A stretch of DNA of 64,000 bases from Peribacillus frigoritolerans. GTDB lineage: Bacteria; Bacillota; Bacilli; Bacillales; DSM-1321. This document shows, piece by piece, positions 17,680 to 25,917 of this stretch. The position numbers and the translations under genes are program-made. Every line of letters starts with the position of its first letter. The first letter of the stretch is position 1. The notes under the pieces are model-generated. The model saw only the letters and a list, made by a program, of their open reading frames with translations, did no database searches and was not told where the DNA came from. Location of the stretch: positions 4,806,001 through 4,870,000 of the forward strand of contig NZ_CP158190.1 of NCBI RefSeq assembly GCF_040250305.1. The letters run 5' to 3'.

Positions 17680-18226
17680 TTTTCAAACCGCCTTTCACAA
17701 GAGAAGCGTTAAATTTTAAATAGCGAACGAACCCTTTAGTTAAAGCACTAGTAGCGACAAACATTCCCATGGCAATGAAAATGCCAATCCCACATAGTCC
17801 CAATGCGAAGAAAAGATCGAATAATTGAAAGTTACCTATCGCAAGGTTAAAAAGAACGCCAAACGGAGCTAGAATGAACGCTATCGCCGAAGCCCATCCT
17901 GCAATGACAACTCCGATCAATGCTATAAATGGCCCCAAAACGATCACTAAATTAAAGAATCCCAAACCAATGACTGCCCAAACTGCCCGCATTACATTAC
18001 CTGCAGAAGTCGTTTGTTCGACCTGACCAAGACGATAGGATGCCATCAGTTCCTTGGAAATCTGTTTAGGATTCCCAAGCGATTTGGAGATTTCCTGCTC
18101 TGACTTTCCTTCTTCCTTTCCAATTTCGAAGTACTCTTCGTAATCTTGAAGGATATCTTCCCGTTCCTCTAAGGAAAGTCTGGTTAAAGAAGCATTCAAT
18201 TGTTTTAAAAATTGTTCTTTATTCAT
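17672..18226 (-). CDS. DUF1700 (HAAS) family membrane protein
   Basis: 184 residues: a helical N-terminal HAAS domain (residues about 1-75, [20 protein letters not shown] and on) that in this family tethers PadR partners, followed by about three membrane segments. DUF1700 proteins nearly always sit between a PadR regulator and a DUF4097 protein, exactly the order here. The start codon overlaps the PadR stop (ATGA), showing translational coupling. It probably links the cytoplasmic regulator to the membrane. Confidence 0.88.
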   Translation of the reverse strand: MNKEQFLKQLNASLTRLSLEEREDILQDYEEYFEIGKEEGKSEQEISKSLGNPKQISKELMASYRLGQVEQTTSAGNVMRAVWAVIGLGFFNLVIVLGPFIALIGVVIAGWASAIAFILAPFGVLFNLAIGNFQLFDLFFALGLCGIGIFIAMGMFVATSALTKGFVRYLKFNASLVKGGLKND

Positions 18227-18543
18227 TGGTTCACACCTTCCTTAATTAATTGATTGACCCCATTGGAAAATTCATTCCATTCCGTCAACAACTCTTGAAG
18301 GTATCTCCGGCCTTTGTCGGTTAATGTATAATACTTGCGCGGAGGCCCTTCTGTTGATTCTTGTAAATATGTCGTAAAATACTCTTCCTTCGTCAATCGT
18401 CGTAAAAGTGGATATACCGATCCTTCCGATATTTCAATTTGATCCGATATCTTCTGTACAAGTTCATACCCATAGCGATCCTGCTTATCCAATAAGACCA
18501 GGACACATAGTTCCAGGACACCTTTCTTAAATTGCACATTCAT
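18223..18543 (-). CDS. PadR family transcriptional regulator
   Basis: 106-residue winged-helix repressor of the PadR-like class. The sequence [20 protein letters not shown], the [12 protein letters not shown] recognition helix and the wing ([16 protein letters not shown]) are all canonical; a short C-terminal helix gives dimerisation. It is the first gene of the three-gene operon and likely represses it; dyads built from GTAC lie upstream at 18587-18660. Confidence 0.92.
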   Translation of the reverse strand: MNVQFKKGVLELCVLVLLDKQDRYGYELVQKISDQIEISEGSVYPLLRRLTKEEYFTTYLQESTEGPPRKYYTLTDKGRRYLQELLTEWNEFSNGVNQLIKEGVNQ

Positions 18544-18586
18544 AGCACCAACACTCCTTCCAAGAGTTCTTTAGTATAGTTCAATA

Positions 18587-18660
18587 AACAGTACTGAACA
18601 CCGAACAATACATCATATGTAAATAATTTACCACATGGTACTGTTCATTGCAAGGTACTA
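18587..18660 (-). promoter_or_regulatory. Candidate PadR operators
   Basis: A dyad at 18636-18660 runs TGGTACTGTTC to GCAAGGTACTA, with outer GTAC quartets 15 bases apart, and ACAGTACTG at 18588-18596 is a further GTAC-centred palindrome. Both lie upstream of the PadR gene, in the range expected for autorepression. Assignment is by position and symmetry only. Confidence 0.45.
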
Positions 18661-18776
18661 TAAATATTTTTTTGGTCTTACATGCATTCCAATAAGGGTA
18701 GAAGAAAATTAACATTATATTCAAAGCTGCAAGAGAATACGATGTATAATAGTAAAATGTGGAAGGAGGAGTTACT

Positions 18777-19835
18777 TTGGCCAACAAAGAAATAACAAAA
18801 AAGCAATTCGAGTTTCTTGAACATGAATTTAATTACCTTGAAAAGGAAGGAGTCATCTCCCAGCAAGAGAAAGTGAGGATGTTAGATTCCTATGACGTAA
18901 AAGGTAATTTGAGCTTCATCACTATTCTATTATCCATTGGCGCACTTCTTTTAGGTTTGGGCGTATTGACCTTCGTAGCCAGTAACTGGATCTATTTAAG
19001 TAAAGCGGTTAAATTCCTGCTTATCATTGCATGCCTCAGCGGAGTGAACTTTGCTGGCGTGAAGGTGCAGGTACGCTTTCCCAAAACGTCACGAAGTCTG
19101 CATTATGCAGGTATTCTGATCTTTGGTGCAGGGATTTTTTTAATCGAGCAGATGTTTAATATCAGCATCAATTTCAATAGTTCCTTTTTATTATGGGCGA
19201 TCGGTACGGTATTCATTGGATATTATTTGAAGGATGTCTTCGTTCTCCTTTTTACATCTTTCCTGCTTTTCATTTATATTAACGGAAGTATATTCGTTGA
19301 TGAAACGTCTTATCCGCTTGCCATTCTTGTATTTCTACCAGCTTTATACATTATGTTAAAGAAATTCGATTACCCTAAATATCTGACCTTTTTCATTAAC
19401 GCTTTAGCCATCAATACAATTGCCTTATTTCTTATGGAATTCGTGCCTAAGCTGGAGTTTGAAAATTCGAATACGATTGTCCTTTCCATTTTGTTTGTAC
19501 TGGGAATCGTACTTGCCTATATTCCGGTAAGAGCCAAATTACAAGACATCACCCACATACAAGGGCATATCTTACATGGTATAACCGCACTCTTCCTTAC
19601 CTTTGATTTTTCAATCTGGTTCCCTTTAGCTTATTTCGTTTTCCTGCTTTACCTCATTCTAAAAGGCAGTTTGACAAGTATCGTGATAATATGTGCACTG
19701 ATTTTCAGATATTACATCTACTCCTTTGACTTCCTGCCAAAATCGCTTACATTCATCATCGGTGGAATCATGCTTATCGGTTTTGGCTTCTTCTTTGAAA
19801 ATCAACGAAAAAAAGGAGGGAAGCTCAATGAATAA
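18777..19835 (+). CDS. DUF2157 family membrane protein
   Basis: 352-residue membrane protein. The first 60 residues are soluble and helical (KKQFEFLEHEFNYLEKEGVI), followed by about ten hydrophobic segments beginning ILLSIGALLLGLGVLTFVAS, the DUF2157 hallmark. The start chosen is TTG at 18777, because AAGGAGGAG lies 6 bases before it; the in-frame GTG at 18759 overlaps that ribosome site. The gene overlaps the next (GDYXXLXY protein) by 8 bases, a pairing that is common for this family. Function unknown. Confidence 0.85.
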   Translation: MANKEITKKQFEFLEHEFNYLEKEGVISQQEKVRMLDSYDVKGNLSFITILLSIGALLLGLGVLTFVASNWIYLSKAVKFLLIIACLSGVNFAGVKVQVRFPKTSRSLHYAGILIFGAGIFLIEQMFNISINFNSSFLLWAIGTVFIGYYLKDVFVLLFTSFLLFIYINGSIFVDETSYPLAILVFLPALYIMLKKFDYPKYLTFFINALAINTIALFLMEFVPKLEFENSNTIVLSILFVLGIVLAYIPVRAKLQDITHIQGHILHGITALFLTFDFSIWFPLAYFVFLLYLILKGSLTSIVIICALIFRYYIYSFDFLPKSLTFIIGGIMLIGFGFFFENQRKKGGKLNE

Positions 19836-20364
19836 TCCGTTATTCCGGCCACTTATCGTATTTTCCATTCCAGTCTTGATTCTGTTAGTCTTGGCGATTC
19901 CTCCGGTCTGGACAACAATGACAGGAGATGTAATCAAGATCAAAACAGCCCCGGTCGACCCGACTGATTTGTTTAGGGGAAGCTATGTGGCTTTGAAATA
20001 CGAAATTGAATCCGTTAAGCCATCACAAGTCGATGACTCGATTAAAACCGAATTCCATACAAGAAATATGGGTGATTTTAAAAAGGTATATGTACGTTTA
20101 AAACAAAATAAGGATGGACTATACGTTGTCGATTACGTAACGAAAGAAAAACCCGGCAAAGGCGTTTACCTAAAAGGGGAATTGGAAATCCCATATGACC
20201 TGCAAAATGCTGAAACCATTCAAATCAGATACGGTCTGGACAATTATTTCGCATCCGAAGAAAAGGCAAAGGAAATGGAGAAGGAAGCATTGGCCAATCC
20301 TTCAGTCGCCGTCGTAAAGGTTCGTAATGGGAATGTTGTTTTAACGGATATCATCATTAAATGA
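19828..20364 (+). CDS. GDYXXLXY domain protein
   Basis: 178-residue membrane-anchored protein. One N-terminal membrane segment (LIVFSIPVLILLVLAIP) precedes an extracytoplasmic domain containing the family motif, here DLFRGSYVALKYEIE. These proteins are found as partners of DUF2157 membrane proteins and the two are probably a complex of unknown function. ATG at 19828 follows AAAGGAGGGAAG, inside the end of the upstream gene. The operon ends in the strong terminator at 20386. Confidence 0.85.
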   Translation: MNNPLFRPLIVFSIPVLILLVLAIPPVWTTMTGDVIKIKTAPVDPTDLFRGSYVALKYEIESVKPSQVDDSIKTEFHTRNMGDFKKVYVRLKQNKDGLYVVDYVTKEKPGKGVYLKGELEIPYDLQNAETIQIRYGLDNYFASEEKAKEMEKEALANPSVAVVKVRNGNVVLTDIIIK

Positions 20365-20385
20365 ATGAACCCGGAAATGACTAGC

Positions 20386-20417
20386 AAAAAGAGCATCGGT
20401 TTTTCGATGCTCTTTTT
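20386..20417. terminator. Bidirectional terminator
   Basis: A 13-bp perfect stem (AAAAAGAGCATCG and its complement) with a GTTTT loop and T runs on both strands. It closes the plus-strand DUF2157 operon and, on the other strand, the NlpC/P60-like gene. Confidence 0.9.
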
Positions 20418-20450
20418 ATTGCTGGACTTTTTTCATATGAATATCAGATG

Positions 20451-20930
20451 TTACTTAATGACACGTTTTGCCCCTATATATTTTTCTTTCCAATACTTAT
20501 CACTCATTTTGACCACCTTGACCCCTTTGGTGGTGGTACCGATAAATGTACCATTTCCATAATAGATTCCTACAAAAGAGACCTGCCCTTTCTTACCTGT
20601 CGCATAGAAGACCAAATCGCCCGCTTTTAAATCTTTTTGCTTAACGGCCTTTCCCGTTTTATACTGGTCCGCACTCGTTCTTGGAATCTTCATTTCTGTG
20701 GCGGCATTTTTATATACATACTGGGTTAGACCGCTAGCATCAAACCCTTTAGGGGTCGTCCCCCCATATTTATATTTGCTTCCCACCTGCTTCTTTGCCA
20801 AAGCGGCAACTTCATCGCCATAATTGATAGAGGCTGAAGCATTAGCCGGACTGAATATGAATGCCGTCAATAATGCTCCGATCAAAACTATGGCTGCAAG
20901 CCATTTTGAAACTGGTAAACTATAACTCAT
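20451..20930 (-). CDS. Catalytically dead NlpC/P60-like secreted protein
   Basis: 159-residue protein with a signal peptide ending near S-P-A-N-A-S-A and a C-terminal NlpC/P60 fold (residues about 40-159). In active cell-wall hydrolases of this family the motif is F-D-C-S-G-L; here it is FDASGLTQYVY, so the nucleophile is Ala (codon GCT). The catalytic His in V-S-H-V-G-I-Y is Phe (VSFVGIYYGNG) and the third polar residue in F-I-H is Gly (FIGTT). Everything else of the fold is kept and the frame is open, so this is a pseudo-enzyme rather than a decaying gene. It may bind peptidoglycan without cutting. Its neighbour on the same strand is a phage-type holin. Confidence 0.85.
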   Translation of the reverse strand: MSYSLPVSKWLAAIVLIGALLTAFIFSPANASASINYGDEVAALAKKQVGSKYKYGGTTPKGFDASGLTQYVYKNAATEMKIPRTSADQYKTGKAVKQKDLKAGDLVFYATGKKGQVSFVGIYYGNGTFIGTTTKGVKVVKMSDKYWKEKYIGAKRVIK

Positions 20931-21033
20931 CCTTTTTCCTCCCTAAACTGAAAATGAACCACAATTTTAAATGTATGCTTCATTTCGGTTTTCAGACCAA
21001 AATCATTTTTAATTGGTGCGATCATCATTTTTG

Positions 21034-21090
21034 CAAAAAAACAAATAACCAGATAACGCCGTTGTGTAGCAAGTTACGGTGTTATCTGGT
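21034..21090 (-). terminator. Terminator of the holin gene
   Basis: A 14-bp stem (ACCAGATAACRCCG type, one G-U) with a 15-base loop; on the minus strand it is followed by TATTTGTTTTTTT. It lies 37 bases after the holin stop. Confidence 0.75.
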
Positions 21091-21127
21091 ATATTCTACT
21101 CTTCAATAGATGAAAGAATAGTGCCCA

Positions 21128-21400
21128 TTACTTAGGCTCCTCGTATTGTCGTGCATTCTCACTATCGCTTAGACCTTTAGTGGTATGATCGACCACACCG
21201 CCGACCCCAAAGAATGTAAGCGCTATGAAGTTAATGATGCCTAAAGCCCCGTTCAATGCATCATCAGTAATTGTAAAGCCTATAGGGGTAATGAAATTGT
21301 TTATGAACGCGGCAACCATCTGCGCCAATAATAAAAGCCCAGGAAGGAGTACCGTGAATATAAACGTCGGATTCTTAAGACGCACTTTCCAGTTGATCAT
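21128..21400 (-). CDS. Phage holin, phi LC3 family
   Basis: 90-residue small membrane protein. The start MINWKVRLKNPTFIF, two hydrophobic segments and the final soluble stretch (GGVVDHTTKGLSDSENARQY) match the phi LC3 holin family, which forms holes that release or activate endolysins. No other phage gene lies in the window; the nearest partner is the inactive NlpC/P60 protein downstream, separated by a terminator. It may be a domesticated lysis gene. GAGGGGGAAAAGCA precedes the ATG. Confidence 0.85.
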   Translation of the reverse strand: MINWKVRLKNPTFIFTVLLPGLLLLAQMVAAFINNFITPIGFTITDDALNGALGIINFIALTFFGVGGVVDHTTKGLSDSENARQYEEPK

Positions 21401-21591
21401 TGCTTTTCCCCCTCTCTATCATATTAAGTCCGAAAATGGATGCGGACTTGCTATATATTATGCGGCTTGTCCTTTTTACGTTCGGAAATTCCATAAATCT
21501 CTCTAGTTTCCGATTACATAAAAAAAAGCCCATCGGTGGATGGACCTTCTCTCAAACTTCAAAGTAGTTTTTAAAAACACTAGAGAGCGCC

Positions 21592-21780
21592 TCACTTTAA
21601 CAAGTAAGCAACAACTTCCTCAAGCTCTATATACTCCTTTGTGTGCCAGTTGATTCCTTCCTTTACTAAATAAGCTTCTGCCTCTAAAGGAAGTCACCGT
21701 CCGCAAATCTTTTCTCTCAATCTCCCCCGGAATGGATACTGCCAGCCAAAACCGTTTATACTGCTGAGCCAATTTATAAC
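21592..21780 (-). pseudogene. 3' remnant of an unidentified gene, frameshifted
   Basis: The minus strand reads SGYKLAQQYKRFWLAVSIPG and onward to about 21680, then continues sensibly only in another frame (PLEAEAYLVKEGINWHT to a TGA at 21592). No start codon lies in frame at the 5' side. This is the decayed end of a gene I do not recognise; the two segments join around G-R-T-V-T-S. It fills most of the 389-base space between the holin and the aminotransferase. Confidence 0.45.
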
Positions 21781-21789
21781 CTGAATATA

Positions 21790-22983
21790 TTAAATGCTAT
21801 ATTTTTCACACTCCATTTTTTCCTGCAAAAACATTCTGATCCGCTCAGCAGCTTCTGTCAATCTCTCGACCGGCTGGACCAAGGCAATCCGGACATACCC
21901 TTCACCCTGCTTCCCAAAAGCATCGCCTGGAACGACCGTCACCCCTGCTTTTTCAATCAATGCATAAGCAAAATCCCACGATTCCCAGCCAGCAGGAATT
22001 TGGGCCCAAATAAACATGGTGGCTGAGGATTTCGGCACATGCCAGCCACCTCTCGCAAGACCTGATATCAAGGCATCACGTCGGGACTCGTATTCCTTAA
22101 CTTGTTCGGAAAGCAGCGAAAGATTGGAAGTTAGCGCCATCTCGGCAGCTTTTTGGATAGGATAAAAAACCCCATAATCGATGTGTGATTTCAACGTTCC
22201 CAGGATGTTCAGCACCTCTCTATTGCCCACCGCATATCCAATGCGGCAGCCGGCCATGTTAAAAGTTTTGGAAAGTGAGTTAAACTCAATCCCCACTTCC
22301 TTGGCACCAGGAATGGCCATAAAACTAATTTGCGGATGATCATCAAAAATCAATTCGGAATAAGCAAAATCGTGAACCACCATGATCTCGTTCTTTTTCG
22401 CAAACGATATGACTTCCGAAAAGAAAGCTTCATCAGCAAGGGCGGTGACAGGATTTCCTGGATAACTGATGATCATCATTTTAGTCTTTTTCACTATTTC
22501 ATCCGGAATTCCGTTGAGCTGCGGCAGGAATCCATTTTCGGCAGTAAGCGGCATCGGATAAATGATTCCGCCGGCAAGCTCTACACTCGCTTCATAAATT
22601 GGATATCCCGGATCTGGCACCAGCACATAATCTCCAGGGTTTATCATCGCCGTTGCCAAGTGTGCAAGCCCATCCTGCGATCCCATCAGTTGGAGGACTT
22701 CCCTTTCTGCATCCAGCTCCACTCCATAACGCTTCCGATAAAAATAACGGACTGCCTCATGGAATTCAGGCGTACCTTTTAACGTATACCCATAGGAACT
22801 GGGATCCTGCGCATACTTCACAAGCGTATCCACTACGAAATCAGGCGGTGGTAAATCCGGACTTCCTACACTCAAATCGATAACATCCAGCCCACGTTTC
22901 ATTGCATCCTGCTTGCGTTTCGCCAACTCTGAAAATATCCCTGTTGTGAATCTTCCGACTTTTTCAGATGGAGTCATATTCAT
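21790..22983 (-). CDS. PLP-dependent aminotransferase, class I/II
   Basis: Fold-type I aminotransferase of 397 residues, close to the alanine/LL-diaminopimelate aminotransferase group. The cofactor lysine lies in NSLSKTFNMAGCRIGY, with the conserved ISYPGNPVTA asparagine loop and the C-terminal VRIAL arginine that holds the substrate carboxylate. The ATG at 22983 is chosen because GGAGGGG lies 9 bases before it; an ATG at 23001 overlaps that site. The amino-acid substrate cannot be fixed from sequence. It stands alone; the epimerase gene upstream ends 60 bases before it on the same strand, so co-transcription is possible. Confidence 0.88.
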   Translation of the reverse strand: MNMTPSEKVGRFTTGIFSELAKRKQDAMKRGLDVIDLSVGSPDLPPPDFVVDTLVKYAQDPSSYGYTLKGTPEFHEAVRYFYRKRYGVELDAEREVLQLMGSQDGLAHLATAMINPGDYVLVPDPGYPIYEASVELAGGIIYPMPLTAENGFLPQLNGIPDEIVKKTKMMIISYPGNPVTALADEAFFSEVISFAKKNEIMVVHDFAYSELIFDDHPQISFMAIPGAKEVGIEFNSLSKTFNMAGCRIGYAVGNREVLNILGTLKSHIDYGVFYPIQKAAEMALTSNLSLLSEQVKEYESRRDALISGLARGGWHVPKSSATMFIWAQIPAGWESWDFAYALIEKAGVTVVPGDAFGKQGEGYVRIALVQPVERLTEAAERIRMFLQEKMECEKYSI

Positions 22984-23044
22984 TCTACAATTCCCCTCCA
23001 TTAATGATTTCTATCTATCATTATAGCAATCAATCTCGAGTATT

Positions 23045-23932
23045 TTAAGAATTCATCAATATCTGTTCCAGAGCCTCATCAAGATGAGGGAATTTAAATG
23101 CATACCCCGCCTTTTCCAATCTCTCAGGTATGACCCACCGGCTTTTTAATATCAATTCCGTTTCGGTACCCATAAAGAAAGCCCCCATTTCAAGCATGGG
23201 TCTTGGACAGGGCAGTCCCATCCTAATATTCATGAGCTTTCTCAAATGAGCCATCCATTCACGATTTGTAACTGGATGCGGCGATGAACAATTGAATACC
23301 CCGCTCAACTGATTCTTTCTTAGAAAAAGGACAATGTTAAATAAATCTTCTATATGTATCCAACTGAATTTCTGATTTCCTGATCCTTGATGACCTCCCA
23401 GTCCGAATTTAACCAAATTCCTATATGGGGTCATCACTCCCCCATCTCCCAATACAATGGCGATCCGTAAAGCGATTTGTCTCGTCCTGGGTAATCGGAA
23501 ATTGAAAAATGAGCGCTCCCACGCTTTCGCAACATCTACGGAAAAGCCTGAACCGATTACACCATCCCCCTCTGTCATTGGTTTATCCTCAGCATGCCTG
23601 TATATCGTTGCAGTACTTGAGTTTATCCATAATGATGGAGGATTTTCACATTGTTCAATCGCCTTACCTATCACTCCAGTCGTATCGGTTCGTGAATCCA
23701 ATATTTCTTTCTTATTCTTGGCATTGTAGCGGCAATTGACCGTTTTTCCTGCTAGGTTGATTAACATATCCGAATTATCGATCGTTTCCCTTATTCCTTC
23801 TATATCTTCCCAGCCAGTATGCGGGGTTTGCCTGGAGATGATCCTTACCTCATATCCCAAATTCCTGAAATGCTTTTCAAAGTATTGACCGACAAAACCA
23901 GTCCCGCCAGCTAAAACCACTTTCTTCAGCAT
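23045..23932 (-). CDS. TIGR01777 family NAD-dependent epimerase
   Basis: SDR-like epimerase of about 295 residues. The Rossmann motif is LAGGTGFVGQ at residues 7-16, followed by INLAGKTVNCRY and the DUF1731 C-terminal domain (about residues 245-293). The YfhF/SulA-type family has no firmly assigned substrate. The start at 23932 gives the normal family N-terminus (MLKKVVLAGGTGF); an ATG 39 bases further upstream would add unrelated residues. The ribosome site is weak. Confidence 0.88.
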   Translation of the reverse strand: MLKKVVLAGGTGFVGQYFEKHFRNLGYEVRIISRQTPHTGWEDIEGIRETIDNSDMLINLAGKTVNCRYNAKNKKEILDSRTDTTGVIGKAIEQCENPPSLWINSSTATIYRHAEDKPMTEGDGVIGSGFSVDVAKAWERSFFNFRLPRTRQIALRIAIVLGDGGVMTPYRNLVKFGLGGHQGSGNQKFSWIHIEDLFNIVLFLRKNQLSGVFNCSSPHPVTNREWMAHLRKLMNIRMGLPCPRPMLEMGAFFMGTETELILKSRWVIPERLEKAGYAFKFPHLDEALEQILMNS

Positions 23933-24152
23933 ATAACCAACCCGCTTTCTTTTATGAGTGAATAGGTCCAACGATAACCAGTTCGGCCCTTTTTGTGAAT
24001 TACTTCACAATTATACCATATTATTACATACGTTGGTATCACCAATACATAACGTATACGTGTGCAACAAATGGTGAACTTGTCCAAGCAAAAACGAATA
24101 TTACACATAAATTAGTAATGTGGAAAATTTATAAAGCAAAGGGATGATTACA

Positions 24153-24410
24153 GTGTCAAAAAAACTAAGAAAAACTGGTGGATTCAATAATGGTGGATCC
24201 AATAATGGTGGATCCAATAATGGTGGATCCAATAATGGTGGATCCAATAATGGTGGATCCAATAATGGCGGTTCAGGTAATGGCAATTCCGAAAATGGAA
24301 ATAGCAGATGCAGGTCTGCCTTGAAAAGAATCTTAAAAGATTTATTAAACAATAATAGAGGTAATTCAATCAAGGAACCTATTTCTATCAAGAAAATCAG
24401 AAGGGATTAA
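24153..24410 (+). CDS. Low-complexity NNGGS-repeat protein, 85 aa
   Basis: Small basic protein of unknown role. Residues about 10-45 are tandem NNGGS repeats, then GNGNSENGNS, then a Lys/Arg-rich helix (RSALKRILKDLLNNNRGNS). There is no signal peptide. The GTG at 24153 is preferred because AAAGGG lies 9 bases before it, whereas the ATG at 24144 directly touches that site. A hairpin follows the stop. The repeat DNA is nearly perfect, so repeat number may vary between strains. Coding is likely but unproven. Confidence 0.5.
   Translation: MSKKLRKTGGFNNGGSNNGGSNNGGSNNGGSNNGGSNNGGSGNGNSENGNSRCRSALKRILKDLLNNNRGNSIKEPISIKKIRRD
24186..24275 (+). repeat. 15-bp tandem repeat (NNGGS)
   Basis: Five identical units AATAATGGTGGATCC at 24186-24260 and a sixth diverged unit at 24261-24275. 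The unit length is a multiple of three, so gain or loss keeps the reading frame. Confidence 0.9.
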
Positions 24411-24432
24411 GAGATTCCTTTTTGAGATTAGC

Positions 24433-24468
24433 ATGGAAACCCTTTGGAATCTTTTAAAGGGTTTCCAT
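24433..24468 (+). terminator. Hairpin after the NNGGS gene
   Basis: A 13-bp perfect stem (ATGGAAACCCTTT and its complement) lies 23 bases after the stop. It lacks a clear T run, so termination is probable but not certain. Confidence 0.45.
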
Positions 24469-24526
24469 ATTAATAAACAATAATATGATCTCCGCATTTT
24501 GGTTTAATAGAGAAAAAGGAGAAGTT

Positions 24527-24940
24527 ATGATGTATTTTCGAGACTGGAAACCTAAAAAAGATATCAACAAATTAACGGATATTACGGTAAGTAATTTTCG
24601 GGTTTCGTCTGATACAGTGCATGAAATTTTGCAAAAGTCACATAAGGTACTTGTGATTTGTACTGATAAAGGTAAAGTAGTGGGATTTCTTTGTTATAAT
24701 CTTTATTTATATAAAGTCGCTCATGTTAATTATGTAGTCCTTGACAAGAAATATAGAGGAAAGGGAATTCTACAATCCCTTTTACCGAAATTAGTAGCTC
24801 ATGCAAGAGAAATAGGGATCCTTGCAGTGTCCGGTTTGGTAAACAAAAATAACCCTGAAGCATTGCAAAAATTTAAAGACTTTGGCTTTAGACCAATTTT
24901 AACTTATCAAGATGACATTCTAATTCAATCCTTTATATAA
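24527..24940 (+). CDS. GNAT family N-acetyltransferase
   Basis: 137-residue acetyltransferase. The acetyl-CoA loop is visible as KKYRGKGILQSLLPKL and is followed by the GLVNKNNPEALQKFKDFGFR segment typical of GNAT C-termini. Acceptor unknown. The ATG at 24527 is chosen for the AAGGAGAAGTT site ahead of it; a second ATG follows at once. The gene is noticeably AT-rich compared with the housekeeping genes around it, which may mean recent acquisition. Confidence 0.82.
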   Translation: MMYFRDWKPKKDINKLTDITVSNFRVSSDTVHEILQKSHKVLVICTDKGKVVGFLCYNLYLYKVAHVNYVVLDKKYRGKGILQSLLPKLVAHAREIGILAVSGLVNKNNPEALQKFKDFGFRPILTYQDDILIQSFI

Positions 24941-25210
24941 CAAGGGCCTCTGCGTAATTAAGAAGATAGATTGTGAAAACATGTATTAAATATGAATCAT
25001 GTGTTCCTCCATACAAAACTAGGGATGAAATAGCCTGTAAATTCTACACGAATTCATGGGCATTTCCCCTGTACTCTCATAATTAGGAATACGCAATAAA
25101 TTCACTACCTAAAATAGTTAATCGAATTTTCTATTTTTTCAAATGAATCCCATTATTTTCTCCTTCCATTCGTGTATAGTGAATGTATACCTGCAAAAAG
25201 GGGGATCTTT

Positions 25211-25681
25211 ATGAAATCGATAGAACTTATCATCTTGAATCTGGAAGAGGTTAGAAGAAGAAACATTAAACTATGGACTTCAATACCTAAAGGCTCACTG
25301 CATTGGAAGCCAGACGACAAGGCAATGAGCTGTTTAGAAATGGTTAGACATGTCCTTGATAGTGAGCATTACTATCATTTATCAATTAAAAATCAAGGCA
25401 GCTTACCCGTTTATGAATCACCATTTGAAAAACAGCCTCTTATCTCTGTCGAAGCCGAATTAAACTATGCGGAACCTTACAGGCGTGATTTTTTGGACAC
25501 AATCCTATCCTTCAGCGAGGACGACTTATCCACTATTAAAATTGATCGCTCCGATATTGGGTATATCAGGGATTTAGGAGATATGTTGCTAAGGATCGCT
25601 TATCATGAGTCTGTACATACTGGTCAATTATTGGACTACTTAAGAACTGCTGGAGTTCCTAGAATTAGCGTTTGGGATTAA
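25211..25681 (+). CDS. DinB family protein
   Basis: 156-residue four-helix-bundle protein of the DinB/YfiT class. The metal-binding histidines are seen in MVRHVLDSEHYYH and YHESVHTGQLLDYLR. Family members bind a divalent metal and include thiol-dependent transferases, but most are uncharacterised. The start follows GGGGGATCTTT. The transcript ends at the GAAA-loop hairpin of repeat copy B (25727-25771). No partner gene is apparent. Confidence 0.82.
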   Translation: MKSIELIILNLEEVRRRNIKLWTSIPKGSLHWKPDDKAMSCLEMVRHVLDSEHYYHLSIKNQGSLPVYESPFEKQPLISVEAELNYAEPYRRDFLDTILSFSEDDLSTIKIDRSDIGYIRDLGDMLLRIAYHESVHTGQLLDYLRTAGVPRISVWD

Positions 25682-25726
25682 CTGCATCATTTTCAAAGGG
25701 TGTTTCATCAAGGTGAAGCACCCATA

Positions 25727-25771
25727 CTGTAGGCAAACTCGATGAAAATCGAGTTTGCCTACAGTTTTTTT
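25727..25771 (+). terminator. Terminator with GAAA tetraloop (start of repeat copy B)
   Basis: A 17-bp perfect stem, CTGTAGGCAAACTCGAT with its complement, closed by GAAA and followed by seven T. It serves the DinB gene and is at the same time the left part of an interspersed repeat that recurs at 7294 and 58796. Confidence 0.85.
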
Positions 25772-25888
25772 ATTGTTGTACAATTTGGACGTTGATTTCC
25801 GCTCCAGGCACGCGCTTTTCCCGCAGGAGTCTCGCACACCCGCTCTAATTAACTTATTTTTTAATTTTAGAACCCTTTTGCCTATAGT
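25727..25888 (+). repeat. Interspersed MITE-like repeat, copy B (internally deleted)
   Basis: Same layout as copy A: hairpin, GTTGATTTCCGCTCCAGGCA, then a jump straight to CGCGCTTTTCCCGCAGGAGT, and an end reading AGAACCCTTTTGCCTATAG. About 65 bases of the core present in copy A are missing, joined at a short shared stretch. The right end (TTTTGCCTATAG) is the inverse of the left end (CTGTAGGCAAA), supporting terminal inverted repeats. Confidence 0.75.
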
Positions 25889-25917
25889 CTTTATTGTTTT
25901 AAAATTGAAATGATTAC

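Noticed and set aside
24101..24391. Minus-strand frame coding for Leu/Asp/Pro repeats opposite the NNGGS gene
   Set aside because: Repeat DNA of 15 bases leaves several frames open; the minus frame has no ribosome site and no fitting terminator, while the plus frame has both.
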